Assembly (NCBI RefSeq): GCF_030644205.1
Contig: NZ_CP128647.1
Span: forward strand, 992,001 to 1,056,000
DNA: 64,000 nt
Origin: Mogibacterium neglectum
GTDB taxonomy: Bacteria > Bacillota > Clostridia > Peptostreptococcales > Anaerovoracaceae
Direction of reading: 5' to 3'
Shown: in pieces, positions 1 through 8,319 of the stretch
Layout of the letters: every line of letters begins with the position of its first letter
How positions within the stretch are numbered: position 1 is the first letter of the stretch
The notes under the pieces: generated by a model
The model's input: only the letters and a program-made list of their open reading frames with translations
Databases searched by the model: none
What the model was told of the DNA's origin: nothing
Position numbers and translations under genes: made by a program

Positions 1-358
1 AAATAATTACTTTCTTAGCACCAGCATCAAGATGCGCCTGAGCCTTCTCCGTTGTGTTATAAGCACCTGTACCTTCAACTATATATTCAGCTCCGCACTT
101 AGCCCAAGGAATATTCTTAGCATCATCTTCCATAAATACTGGAATCTTCTTGCCATTTACAACGATTCCATCTTCATACTTCTCAACAGTTCCTGGGAAT
201 CTGCCGAACGTAGAATCGTATTTAAGCATATAGACGATATAATCCAGATCGGAGTTACGCCAGTTAATACCTACAATTTCGATATCTTCCATATCAAGAG
301 CAGCTCTCATAACAACCCTTGAAATTCTTCCGAATCCGCTAATACCGACTTTAATCAT
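1..358 (-). CDS. gap: Type I glyceraldehyde-3-phosphate dehydrogenase, N-terminal 119 residues (cut by window edge)
   Basis: Glycolytic enzyme that oxidises and phosphorylates glyceraldehyde 3-phosphate to 1,3-bisphosphoglycerate in the cytoplasm. The visible part is the NAD-binding half. It starts MIKVGISGFGRISR (residues 1-14), a Rossmann-fold glycine motif, and continues with DYIVYMLKYDSTFG (39-52) and IVEGTGAY, all standard GAPDH landmarks. The catalytic Cys lies beyond the edge. The ATG at 356-358 has a strong AAGGAGGAAA site just upstream. Two positions are unusual. The glycine motif reads GFGRIS instead of GFGRIG. The loop after the second beta strand reads INWRNSDLD where most family members read IND, so the Asp that holds the adenosine ribose of NAD is Trp33 here. 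This may affect cofactor choice (inference). Family identity is very secure. Confidence 0.95.
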   Translation of the reverse strand, partial: MIKVGISGFGRISRVVMRAALDMEDIEIVGINWRNSDLDYIVYMLKYDSTFGRFPGTVEKYEDGIVVNGKKIPVFMEDDAKNIPWAKCGAEYIVEGTGAYNTTEKAQAHLDAGAKKVII

Positions 359-406
359 TTTTTCCTCCTTAACATTCGAAAAAGATAGCCATTACATAAA
401 ATACTA

Positions 407-877
407 TTATAGAAGCCCGGGGAATCCGTTTTGACGGAGAGCCTCAAATAAAACAATATTGACTGAATTAGCAAGATTAAGAGATCTAAGCCTTGTGTTC
501 TCACTCATAGGTATTCTGATAGCAGTGTCATTATATCTGCTAATCAGCTCCTTTGGAAGACCTCTTGTCTCTCTTCCAAATAAGAACATGTCTCCATCTT
601 CATATTCAAAATCAGTGTAGCAATTCTCACCATGAGTGGTAGCAAGAAATAGTCTCGCATTTCCATATTCGAAGAGAAATTTATCTAAACTGTCGTGAAC
701 GATTAAATCTACGTATTTCCAGTAATCAAGTCCAGCTCTTCTAACTGATTTATCATCAATATTAAAACCAAGTGGTTTCACTAGATGAAGCGTAGTATTG
801 GTTGCTGCGCAAGTTCTTGCGATATTACCAGTATTCTGTGGTATTTCTGGTTCAACTAAGACTACATGTAGCAACAA
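407..877 (-). CDS. trmL: tRNA (cytidine(34)-2'-O)-methyltransferase TrmL
   Basis: SPOUT-family enzyme that uses S-adenosylmethionine to methylate the ribose of wobble position 34 in some leucine tRNAs. At 156 residues it has the short TrmL length with no RNA-binding extension. Visible family motifs are EPEIPQNTGNIAR near the N-terminus (residues 9-21), LFGRETRGLP (motif 2) and RIPM...RSLNLANSVNIVLFEALRQ (motif 3), which form the knotted SAM site. The start is a TTG at 877 placed six bases after GGAG; a second TTG follows directly. It lies between nth and gap on the same strand, so it could be part of a short transcript with gap. Nothing in the sequence is abnormal for the family. Confidence 0.92.
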   Translation of the reverse strand: MLLHVVLVEPEIPQNTGNIARTCAATNTTLHLVKPLGFNIDDKSVRRAGLDYWKYVDLIVHDSLDKFLFEYGNARLFLATTHGENCYTDFEYEDGDMFLFGRETRGLPKELISRYNDTAIRIPMSENTRLRSLNLANSVNIVLFEALRQNGFPGLL

Positions 878-958
878 TTTTATCTCCTTAAAACTAAAAC
901 TTTCAACAAAAATATAATATCAGTTAGATGTTGTATTTTCAATAATGCAATCCTAAAT

Positions 959-1624
959 TTATTTTTGATTATTTTGATTATACTTACACACATTCTTTAT
1001 ACAGCATTCATGACATTTAGGATTTCTGGCAGTGCAACACCTTCTTCCATGAAAGATTAATACATGATGCATATGTGACCATCTGTTCTTCGGAATGACT
1101 TTCATAAGTGCCTTTTCAGTTTTTAAAACATCATCCTCATCAACTAGACCAATTCGATTAGATACCCGGAACACATGAGTATCAACAGCTATATGGGGTT
1201 CCCCAAATCCAACAGACATTACTACATTTGCTGTCTTACGTCCCACTCCTGGAAGTTTCTGAAGTTCCGAAAAATCACGAGGAACCTCCCCATCATATAG
1301 ATCACAAAGCATTTTGCCTATTCCTACAAGGCTTTTTGCTTTATTTTTATATAGACCGAGAGTTTTAATCAAGGCCTCCACATCTTTACTATTTGCGGTT
1401 GCTAACTGGCTTGGATACTCATATGTGCTAAACAAATTGGGTGTTATCTTATTTACACTAGCATCTGTCGTCTGTGCAGATAAAACAACTGCTATAAGCA
1501 AATGAAAAATTGAGTCATAGTGAAGTGCGCAACCAGCATCTGGGTACTCTTCTTCTAATTTATCCAATACAGCTTTTACTTCTTCATCAGTTTTAAAATA
1601 TTTTTTCGTTTTAAGTTTATTCAT
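959..1624 (-). CDS. nth: Endonuclease III (DNA glycosylase/AP lyase)
   Basis: Base-excision repair enzyme that removes oxidised pyrimidines and cleaves at the abasic site. The 221-residue protein has the helix-hairpin-helix LPGVGRKTANVV, which carries the catalytic Lys, and then VDTHVFRVSNRIGL with the catalytic Asp. The C-terminal cluster has the C-x6-C-x2-C-x5-C spacing of the 4Fe-4S loop. The ATG at 1624 has a moderate AAGG site eight bases upstream. It is divergent from the GntR regulator across a 124-base intergenic region, so the operator-like repeats there could also affect its expression. Length and all key residues are normal. Confidence 0.95.
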   Translation of the reverse strand: MNKLKTKKYFKTDEEVKAVLDKLEEEYPDAGCALHYDSIFHLLIAVVLSAQTTDASVNKITPNLFSTYEYPSQLATANSKDVEALIKTLGLYKNKAKSLVGIGKMLCDLYDGEVPRDFSELQKLPGVGRKTANVVMSVGFGEPHIAVDTHVFRVSNRIGLVDEDDVLKTEKALMKVIPKNRWSHMHHVLIFHGRRCCTARNPKCHECCIKNVCKYNQNNQK

Positions 1625-1655
1625 ACTTTTAACCTTATAATTTAATCTTTAATCA

Positions 1656-1717
1656 TTGACTTTATGCATACTTTTAATATAATTGTATACATAACATACA
1701 TTATATATATTGTATAC
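1656..1717 (+). promoter_or_regulatory. gntR promoter with twin operator-like repeats
   Basis: A promoter with -35 TTGACT (1656-1661), a 16-base spacer and -10 TATAAT (1678-1683) faces the GntR-type gene. The 9-mer ATTGTATAC occurs twice, at 1682-1690 (overlapping the -10) and at 1709-1717, with 27 bases between repeat starts. Each copy contains the palindrome GTATAC and comes close to the TNGTNNACNA consensus known for FadR-subfamily GntR proteins. Autorepression by the adjacent regulator is inferred. Confidence 0.65.
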
Positions 1718-1748
1718 CTCATGCAATGGTCTAACATAGGAGGCATAT

Positions 1749-2408
1749 ATGGTAATTAATCCAGAACTAGAGAGCAATCAGTCTCTATCAAACAGTCTTT
1801 TCGTGAAGGTCCAGGAAGACATTCTTAGCGGAAAGATACCAGCTAATTCAAAGCTTACTGAACAGGCGATATGCAAGCGTTTCAACGTTAGCAGAACTCC
1901 TGTGCGAGAGGCATTTAGACAATTAGAATCAGATGGACTCATTGAAAATATTCCTAATCGCGGTGCATACGTAATCGGACTATCTAGCCGTGATATCTCA
2001 GACCTATTTGATCTTAGGAGCACGTTTGAAGTTCAAGCAGTTGAATGGGCTATCGAGCGAATGAATGATGATGAAGTAAGTACACTTAAAGAAAACATCG
2101 AATTTATGGAATTCTATACTCTAAAAAATGATGTCGATAAGGTTTTTCATTTCAATTCTGCATTCCACAATATAATCTACAAAGGGACGAAGAACAGAAT
2201 GCTTTTTCTTACTCTATCGACCTATCAAACATACCTTAAGCATTCGGCACCTGCGAAAACATTCTCTGATGAATATCTAAAGACAATACTACAGGAGCAC
2301 AAGAATATTTTTGAAGCCTTCGAAACAAAAAATGCAGCTGCTGGTAAAACTGCTATGGGCTACCATATGAAGCAAAGCAAGCTTCGTAGAATGTCTCATT
2401 TATTCTAA
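1749..2408 (+). CDS. GntR-family transcriptional regulator, FadR/FCD subfamily
   Basis: The only plus-strand gene in the window. It encodes a 219-residue DNA-binding regulator. The N-terminal winged helix-turn-helix (about residues 15-80) includes LTEQAICKRFNVSRTPVREAFRQLESDGLIE, a textbook GntR recognition region split here only by its length. The C-terminal half is the all-helical FCD ligand domain, with His residues in FNSAFH, EH and YHM at the usual metal-binding positions; the first ligand, normally Asp, is Asn here. FCD regulators usually sense organic acids, sugar acids or fatty-acyl effectors, but nothing nearby identifies the ligand. Start: ATG at 1749 with AGGAGG upstream. It is divergent from nth and convergent with the broken hydrolase gene. 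Twin ATTGTATAC repeats in its promoter suggest autoregulation. Confidence 0.9.
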   Translation: MVINPELESNQSLSNSLFVKVQEDILSGKIPANSKLTEQAICKRFNVSRTPVREAFRQLESDGLIENIPNRGAYVIGLSSRDISDLFDLRSTFEVQAVEWAIERMNDDEVSTLKENIEFMEFYTLKNDVDKVFHFNSAFHNIIYKGTKNRMLFLTLSTYQTYLKHSAPAKTFSDEYLKTILQEHKNIFEAFETKNAAAGKTAMGYHMKQSKLRRMSHLF

Positions 2409-2413
2409 ATAAC

Positions 2414-2452
2414 ATTTCAATGCGATATTTTATAATACTATCGCATTGAAAT
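2414..2452. terminator. Bidirectional hairpin terminator
   Basis: A perfect 14-base inverted repeat (arms 2414-2427 and 2439-2452, 11-base loop) lies between the convergent GntR gene and the hydrolase gene. Both flanks are A/T-rich, so it can serve transcripts from either side. Confidence 0.75.
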
Positions 2453-2461
2453 TGAATTAAA

Positions 2462-3387
2462 CTATTTATTTAACTTGTGCTCTATCCAACCCAATATATC
2501 TTTTATAACCTGTTTCTTACATGCATCATGGAGTATATCATGATAACAATCCTTATATAACTTGTACGAAACCTCATTATGGCCTTTTGCGCTAAGCATA
2601 TTAGCTATTCTCATTACCGAATTTCCGCAGTTTCCTCTCTGGTCTTCCGCACCTGCAAGTATATAGATAGGAATATCTGGCAACCTAACTATGCCATCCT
2701 TTCCCTTCAGTTGTTCAATTACATATATCATCTCTCTGTAGGCAGATGCTGCGAGCATAAAACCACAGCCTTCATCGTCTACGTATTTTCTTACCTCTTC
2801 TTCATCACTGCTTAACCAGAAGAATTCGTTATAAGGTGGTGCACCTGATGGTTTTCCCGTCTGATACATAGTATTATGAACACTCTCAGATACAGAGTTA
2901 AATCCCTTTTTCTTTATATGATTATTAGCATTCAACTTGATTAAACTTAGAGCTGCTGGGATCTCAAGATTTTCCATAGAAATAATCATTGATATGTTTC
3001 CATACTTAATCGTATATAGTTCACAAAGCATGGCTCCAAATCCAGCACCAATTAAAATACGCGGAATGTCATCACCAACTTCAGAAACGACTTCGTCGAA
3101 AAGTGAATCTATGTCACCGAGTAATCCCTCATATGAATTTTTCTTCAATCCAAAGCATCCTTGATGGCCCTGCTTGCTCATACCATGTCCTATTAGGTCA
3201 TTTCCACATACGTAAAATCCAGAATCGTTAAGCGCTATAGCTAGTTCCTGATAACGCAAACTATGTTCGCTTATGTCGTGAACTATCTGAACTATTGCAC
3301 GCGGATTTGCGCATGTGTATTTAAACGAAACAACCTGTCCTTCACCATTTGCTGCACGTCTATATATATATCTCTATATTCTGCCAT
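2462..3387 (-). pseudogene. Alpha/beta hydrolase (monoacylglycerol lipase-like), frameshifted at a TA repeat and lacking the catalytic Ser
   Basis: The reading frame shows the lysophospholipase/monoacylglycerol lipase fold: IVQIVHDISEHSLRY (normally HG..EH), GNDLIGHGMS, a late ILAGAEDQ and CYHDILHD, supplying the acid and the His of the triad. The nucleophile elbow reads GAGFG instead of GHSMG, so the catalytic Ser is Gly. The conserved frame has no good start codon: the first candidate is a TTG at 3259 with no ribosome site, already inside conserved sequence. An ATG at 3387 with a GTGAGG site begins MAEYRDIY but is in another frame and stops after 31 codons. The frames meet at an 11-base alternating A/T tract (3361-3371). 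Removing one TA unit would give a continuous protein of about 307 residues, the family's usual size. It could be a decaying gene, a phase-variable switch or a sequencing error. Confidence 0.75.
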
Positions 3388-3496
3388 GTGTCTACCTCAC
3401 AACATTATAAGTGTACTAAATTATTCCGATGCCAGTAAATATGTGAATTTAATGTAGATCATCAGAATTAACACCGATTTATTAAAGTATAACATA

Positions 3497-3527
3497 AGAG
3501 ATAGGTGCAAATAAAACACCTATCTCT
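3497..3527 (-). terminator. Hairpin terminator downstream of clpB
   Basis: An 11-base perfect inverted repeat, AGAGATAGGTG / CACCTATCTCT (arms 3497-3507 and 3517-3527, 9-base loop), lies 36 bases past the clpB stop. The run after the stem on the minus strand is T-rich but interrupted, so it may be a weak terminator. Confidence 0.6.
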
Positions 3528-3562
3528 ATGCATAAATTTATATGAACTTTTGTAGCACTAGC

Positions 3563-6088
3563 TTAATGAACATCAAACTTTAGACTATCATCTGAAATAG
3601 TAATTTCAATAGTTTGACCATCGTTTACTTCGTTTGAAATAATCATCTCTGCAATTTGATTTTCGATGTTCTTCTGCACATACCTCTTAACTGGTCTTGC
3701 ACCAAATTCTTCATCATAAGATTCTTTAGCGATAAAATGCCTTGCGTCTTCTGTAAGTTCAAGACCTATGCCTCGTTCTTCAAGTCTTTTTACGAGTGAT
3801 TCAATAATTAAATCGACAATCTTTTCTATTTGTTCAACTGTAAGCGATTTAAATACTACTATATCGTCTATTCTATTGAGAAACTCTGGTCTAAAGAATG
3901 TCTTAAGCTGAGATTCGGGTAGATTAGAAGTCATGATAATGATCGTGTTCTTAAAATCCACTGTCCTTCCCTGATTGTCTGTAAGTCTTCCATCGTCTAG
4001 CAATTGAAGAAGTATATTAAATACATCTGGATGAGCTTTCTCGATTTCGTCAAACAGTATGACACTGTATGGCTTTCTTCTTACAGCTTCAGTTAGCTGT
4101 CCACCTTCATCATATCCTACATATCCTGGAGGAGATCCTACTAATCTTGAGACCGTGTGCTTCTCCATATATTCTGACATGTCAATTCTTATTAAATTCT
4201 TTTCAGTGTCAAAAAGTGTCTCTGTAAGCGCCTTAGCGAGCTCCGTCTTACCTACACCAGTAGGTCCTAAGAATATAAATGAGCCAACTGGACGGTTCTC
4301 ATTCTTAAGCCCTGCACGAGCCCTCAAAATTGCCTCTGAAACAGCTCTTACACCTTCATCCTGACCGATTACCCTCTTATGAAGAATATCCTCTAGGTGA
4401 AGTAATTTTTCACGTTCAGATTCAGCGAGCTTACTTACCGGAATACCTGTCCACTCGGAGATTACTGCTTGAATTTCTTCTTCACCAACCTCTTCACGGA
4501 GCATTCTGCTCTCATTTGCCTGTTCTGTCTTATTCTTTAAATCTTCAATCTCTTTTTCTAGAGCTGGTAACTCACCATACTTTAACTTAGCAAGCTTCTC
4601 TAAATCATATTCACGCTCCGCACTCTCGATTTCATGGCGTAGCTCATCTAGCTTGAGCTTCTTATTTTTAAGCTCTTGAATCATATTTTTCTCATTTGAC
4701 CATTTAGCCATGAGCTCGTCATTCTCAGTCTTAAGGTTTGCTAGCTCTTCGCTAATTGCATCTAATCTACTCTTGCTAGCCTTATCATCCTCTTTGGAAA
4801 GTGCTTGTTTCTCGATTTCAAGCTGCATGATTTTACGAGATATCTGATCAAGATCCGAAGGCATACTATCTATTTCAGTTCTAATTCTAGCAGCTGCTTC
4901 GTCCATCAAGTCAATTGCCTTATCTGGTAAATACCTATCACTTATGTATCTATTAGATAATGTTGCACACGCGATCAGTGCATTATCAGTGATTCTAACA
5001 CCATGATGTATCTCAAACTTTTCTTTGAGCCCCCTTAAAATGGAAATGGTATCCTCAACAGATGGTTCATCGACCATAACCTTTTGGAATCGTCTTTCAA
5101 GCGCTGCATCTGTCTCAATATATTTTCTGTACTCATCAAGTGTCGTAGCACCTATGCAGTGCAGCTCACCTCTAGCAAGTTTTGGCTTGAGAAGATTTCC
5201 TGCATCCATCGAGCCTTCAGTTTTTCCAGCACCAACGATAGTATGAATCTCATCTATAAAGAGAATAATATTACCATCTGACTTATCTATTTCATTTAAA
5301 ACAGCCTTCAGACGTTCTTCAAACTCACCTCTATATTTAGCACCAGCAATCAGCGACCCCATATCAAGAGAGAAGATTGTCTTTCCCTTGAGTCCATCAG
5401 GAACATCACCATTTACAATACGCTGAGCGAGTCCCTCTACAACAGCAGTCTTACCAACTCCAGGTTGACCAATCAAAACTGGATTATTTTTCGTCCTTCT
5501 AGAAATAATCTCTATAGCTCTTCTAATCTCGAGATCTCTTCCTATAACTGGGTCGAGTTTACCTTTTCTTGCAGCATCTACTAAATCTGTACCATATTTA
5601 TTTAAAGCATCATAAGTATCCTCAGGATTCTGACTTGTAACTCTTTGATTTCCTCTAACCATAGTCAGAGCCTTCATAAATTCATCCTTGTTAATACCAT
5701 ACTTGCTCATTAATCCATTAACTTCTTGATTGTTAGACTCAAGAATTGCAAGATATAAATGCTCAACACTTACATAATCATCCTTAAAATCACTTGCAAT
5801 TTTTTCGGCTTTAGTAAGCACGTTGTTAAGCTCAGAACTCATATATAATTGAGTGGAGCTGCCACTTACTTTTGGAAGCTTTTCAAGATTTGATTTCAAA
5901 TCAGCTTTTAGTGACTTGACATCAACATTCATTGCCTCCAAAAGCTTAGGAATCAAACCATCACCGTCACTTATTACTGCATAATGAACATGTGCAATTT
6001 CTAATTGCTGGTGTCCATACGAATTAGCTATACTTTGCGAATCGAGAATGGCACCTTGCATTTTCTGAGTATATTTTTCAATATTCAT
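3563..6088 (-). CDS. clpB: ClpB disaggregase (Hsp100 AAA+ chaperone)
   Basis: Hexameric ATP-driven chaperone that pulls polypeptides out of aggregates together with DnaK. Its 841 residues contain the N-terminal Clp_N repeat domain (1-145), AAA-1 with Walker A GQPGVGKT (207-214) and Walker B ILFIDE, a long coiled-coil middle domain (about 400-525) and AAA-2 with Walker A GPTGVGKT (608-615) and [10 protein letters not shown]. The M-domain identifies ClpB rather than ClpA or ClpC. Between the sensor-1 region (MTSN, 719-722) and the arginine-finger motif FRPEFLNR (732-739) only nine residues remain, whereas E. coli ClpB has about 29; the ATPase core is otherwise intact. Start: ATG at 6088 with AAGGAGGAAGG. 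A perfect CIRCE element lies upstream, so HrcA control is expected. It is transcribed alone, followed by a hairpin. Confidence 0.96.
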   Translation of the reverse strand: MNIEKYTQKMQGAILDSQSIANSYGHQQLEIAHVHYAVISDGDGLIPKLLEAMNVDVKSLKADLKSNLEKLPKVSGSSTQLYMSSELNNVLTKAEKIASDFKDDYVSVEHLYLAILESNNQEVNGLMSKYGINKDEFMKALTMVRGNQRVTSQNPEDTYDALNKYGTDLVDAARKGKLDPVIGRDLEIRRAIEIISRRTKNNPVLIGQPGVGKTAVVEGLAQRIVNGDVPDGLKGKTIFSLDMGSLIAGAKYRGEFEERLKAVLNEIDKSDGNIILFIDEIHTIVGAGKTEGSMDAGNLLKPKLARGELHCIGATTLDEYRKYIETDAALERRFQKVMVDEPSVEDTISILRGLKEKFEIHHGVRITDNALIACATLSNRYISDRYLPDKAIDLMDEAAARIRTEIDSMPSDLDQISRKIMQLEIEKQALSKEDDKASKSRLDAISEELANLKTENDELMAKWSNEKNMIQELKNKKLKLDELRHEIESAEREYDLEKLAKLKYGELPALEKEIEDLKNKTEQANESRMLREEVGEEEIQAVISEWTGIPVSKLAESEREKLLHLEDILHKRVIGQDEGVRAVSEAILRARAGLKNENRPVGSFIFLGPTGVGKTELAKALTETLFDTEKNLIRIDMSEYMEKHTVSRLVGSPPGYVGYDEGGQLTEAVRRKPYSVILFDEIEKAHPDVFNILLQLLDDGRLTDNQGRTVDFKNTIIIMTSNLPESQLKTFFRPEFLNRIDDIVVFKSLTVEQIEKIVDLIIESLVKRLEERGIGLELTEDARHFIAKESYDEEFGARPVKRYVQKNIENQIAEMIISNEVNDGQTIEITISDDSLKFDVH

Positions 6089-6114
6089 TGCCTTCCTCCT
6101 TAATTAATTACTTT

Positions 6115-6143
6115 ATTATAAACAATACATTTGCTTACAGTAA
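6115..6143 (-). promoter_or_regulatory. clpB promoter
   Basis: On the minus strand, -35 TTACTG (6138-6143), a 17-base spacer and -10 TATAAT (6115-6120) precede the clpB ribosome site. The CIRCE element starts four bases upstream of the -35. Confidence 0.6.
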
Positions 6144-6147
6144 TAAT

Positions 6148-6174
6148 TTAGCACTCGTCTGTGACGAGTGCTAA
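6148..6174. promoter_or_regulatory. CIRCE operator (HrcA binding site)
   Basis: A perfect TTAGCACTC-N9-GAGTGCTAA inverted repeat, the established binding site of the heat-shock repressor HrcA. It lies upstream of the clpB start and just upstream of its likely -35 hexamer. It places clpB in the HrcA regulon; no CtsR-type heptamer repeat was seen nearby. hrcA itself is not in the window. Confidence 0.95.
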
Positions 6175-6250
6175 TAATTAACGTGATGATTGTGTGAAGA
6201 TGTAAATCTTATTCTTTAATTTCTGTAGTTTATTCCTCATAGAACGAAGA

Positions 6251-6988
6251 TTAGGCCAAGATAATACCATTGAGTATAGCTGAGTAAATACCACTAGTTA
6301 ACGGATGAAGTATCTTGTTCACAAGACCGAATAGTAGCATTAACAGTAATATGATGCCACCATACTGATACACCGTACTGTACCAGCTTGTTTTGCGAAG
6401 ATTAAAGAGTTCTGTAACTAATCCAAATCCATCAAGTGGCGGTACAGGAATAAGGTTAAATACCATCAGTGTTATATTAACCATTACAACATATAGGAAT
6501 ATCTTTGTTATTATCCCTTGCAACGAATCTTCTAGTATGACTTCTTTGCCCCACATATTAATCGAAAATCTCGTTATAAAGGAGAAAACTATCGCTATAA
6601 GAAAATTCATAGATACGCCTGCGATAGACACTATAAACTCATTTAATCTAGGATGTTTATAGTAACGATTATCAATCTGAACAGGAATCCCCCAACCAAA
6701 TCCACAAAATACCAGTGCCGCGAATCCAAATGGATCAATATGTTTTGTAGGATTTACAGTTAATCTACCCTGCAGCCTTGGTGTAGGATCACCAAATGCA
6801 TTAGATGCAAAAGCATGTGCAAATTCGTGAAAGGAAAGCCCTACTATAATGCCCGGCAAGGTAAGAAGCATGTCAAAGAAGTATTCCTTTGGATTTCTAA
6901 GTCCTCCATCTAAGAAATTCGTAACCAATAAAAGAATTAATATAATTCCTGGTCCGGAGCGAAGTAAATTTTTAAAATTATCTTTCAT
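6251..6988 (-). CDS. Site-2 protease family protein (M50B intramembrane metallopeptidase, YwhC-like)
   Basis: A 245-residue polytopic membrane protein with the zinc motif HEFAH (about residue 54) in a membrane segment and the distal NLIPVPPLDGF motif with the third zinc ligand. It also has the NPTKHIDPFG segment typical of the short YwhC-type group, which lacks a PDZ domain. About five or six membrane segments are visible. Such proteases cut transmembrane substrates, but this subgroup's targets are not known. It lies 14 bases after miaB in the plsX-rnc-smc-ftsY-der-plsY/gpsA-miaB series and is the last gene before the clpB promoter; no terminator was seen after it. This is distinct from the RseP homologue at 49874-50893. 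Confidence 0.88.
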   Translation of the reverse strand: MKDNFKNLLRSGPGIILILLLVTNFLDGGLRNPKEYFFDMLLTLPGIIVGLSFHEFAHAFASNAFGDPTPRLQGRLTVNPTKHIDPFGFAALVFCGFGWGIPVQIDNRYYKHPRLNEFIVSIAGVSMNFLIAIVFSFITRFSINMWGKEVILEDSLQGIITKIFLYVVMVNITLMVFNLIPVPPLDGFGLVTELFNLRKTSWYSTVYQYGGIILLLMLLFGLVNKILHPLTSGIYSAILNGIILA

Positions 6989-7002
6989 ATCATCATCCTA
7001 TT

Positions 7003-8316
7003 TTATACAAGTACACCATCGATGCTGAAAGTTTTACAATCAGTGATTTTAACATCTACAAGTTGGCCGGTTATGTTTCTTCCTGAAGAAACATTTACGA
7101 GTTTAAATCCATCTGTCCTGCCTGAATATGATTTATCATCTTTGCGGCTAGAACCATCAATAAGCACTTTGACGGTTTTATCTGAAAGTCGTTTATTCAT
7201 CTCCAGCGAATATTTGTTTGTAACTTCATTTAATCGTTCAAATCTCTCGTGCTTAACATCGTATGGAATCTGCTCTGAAAATCCAGCAGCAGGCGTACCT
7301 TCTCGTGGCGAGTAAATAAAAGTAAAGGCAGAATCATATTTAACATATTCAACTAGTGATAATGTGTCCTCAAACTCCTGCTCTGTCTCCCCTGGAAAAC
7401 CTACGATGATATCTGTAGTAATTGCAATATTTGGACATGTAGCTTTGAGCTTGTTGATAATATCGATATATTTTTCTCTATCGTATCTTCTGTTCATGCG
7501 CTTTAAGACTGAGCTACTGCCTGACTGGACAGGCAGATGTATGTGCTTACAAAGCCTTTCACACGTTCTATAACAGTCTATCAATTCGTCTGATAGGTCT
7601 TTAGGATTGGAGGTCATAAACCTAATTCGCGCAAGGCCTTCTATGTCATTGATTGCCCTTACGAGAGTAGGGAAAGTATTCCCTTTGTCATCAATAAATG
7701 AATTTACATTTTGTCCGAGAAGCATAACTTCAATTACACCATCTGCAACTAGCTCTTTTACTTCATTAACCACATCATCCAGGGAGCGACTCTTCTCTCT
7801 TCCACGAGTGTATGGAACTATACAGTATGTGCAGAAGTTGTTACATCCATACGTAATATTAACTAGTGCCTTGTGCTTATGCAGTCTCTTTGAATCCTTT
7901 TCGTCTGGTACGATAGAATTATTAGCAGTAATAGAAAACTGCTTTTTACCTGTTGATATTCTGTCGTTTAGAAGCCTTGGAAAATTGCAAATCGTCTGGG
8001 TTCCGAACACTACATCAACCCATGAAAAGCTCTTTTTTATCTCTTCTTGGACACGCGGTTGCTGTGGCATACATCCGCATACGCAAACAATTCTCGTATC
8101 CTTTTTTTCATCACGCCTTTTTTTAAACTGACCCAGCATTCCGTAAAATCTCTTATCAGCATGTTCACGGACACTGCACGTATTAAGAACGACGACTTCT
8201 GCTTCATAAGGGTCATTTGCTAGAACATATCCCATACCTTCTAGCATTCCCGCGATGTTCTCGGAATCATGTTCATTCATTTGACATCCGAAAGTTATAA
8301 TGTGGTATTTTTTCAT
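7003..8316 (-). CDS. miaB: tRNA-2-methylthio-N6-dimethylallyladenosine synthase MiaB
   Basis: Radical-SAM methylthiotransferase that converts i6A37 to ms2i6A37 in tRNAs reading UNN codons. The 437 residues show the N-terminal UPF0004 domain with FGCQMNEHDSE and the cysteines of the auxiliary cluster (LNTCSVRE, VCGCMPQ). The radical-SAM motif is YGCNNFCTYCIVPYTRGREKSR in outline (C-x3-C-x2-C), and a C-terminal TRAM RNA-binding domain follows from about residue 375. The QMNEHDSE signature separates MiaB from MtaB and RimO. The ATG at 8316 follows the plsY-gpsA stop by three bases, with no strong ribosome site, which suggests translational coupling. Confidence 0.95.
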   Translation of the reverse strand: MKKYHIITFGCQMNEHDSENIAGMLEGMGYVLANDPYEAEVVVLNTCSVREHADKRFYGMLGQFKKRRDEKKDTRIVCVCGCMPQQPRVQEEIKKSFSWVDVVFGTQTICNFPRLLNDRISTGKKQFSITANNSIVPDEKDSKRLHKHKALVNITYGCNNFCTYCIVPYTRGREKSRSLDDVVNEVKELVADGVIEVMLLGQNVNSFIDDKGNTFPTLVRAINDIEGLARIRFMTSNPKDLSDELIDCYRTCERLCKHIHLPVQSGSSSVLKRMNRRYDREKYIDIINKLKATCPNIAITTDIIVGFPGETEQEFEDTLSLVEYVKYDSAFTFIYSPREGTPAAGFSEQIPYDVKHERFERLNEVTNKYSLEMNKRLSDKTVKVLIDGSSRKDDKSYSGRTDGFKLVNVSSGRNITGQLVDVKITDCKTFSIDGVLV

Positions 8317-8319
8317 CTA

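Noticed and set aside
32-322. 96-codon plus-strand frame at the left edge
   Set aside because: Antisense to gap, which is clearly supported by motifs and a ribosome site.
6089-6250. CtsR operator upstream of clpB
   Set aside because: Only the CIRCE repeat is present; no tandem CtsR heptamers were found.
7607-8131. 174-codon plus-strand frame opposite miaB
   Set aside because: It mirrors the codon pattern of the highly conserved miaB gene, lacks a ribosome site and has no recognisable motif.
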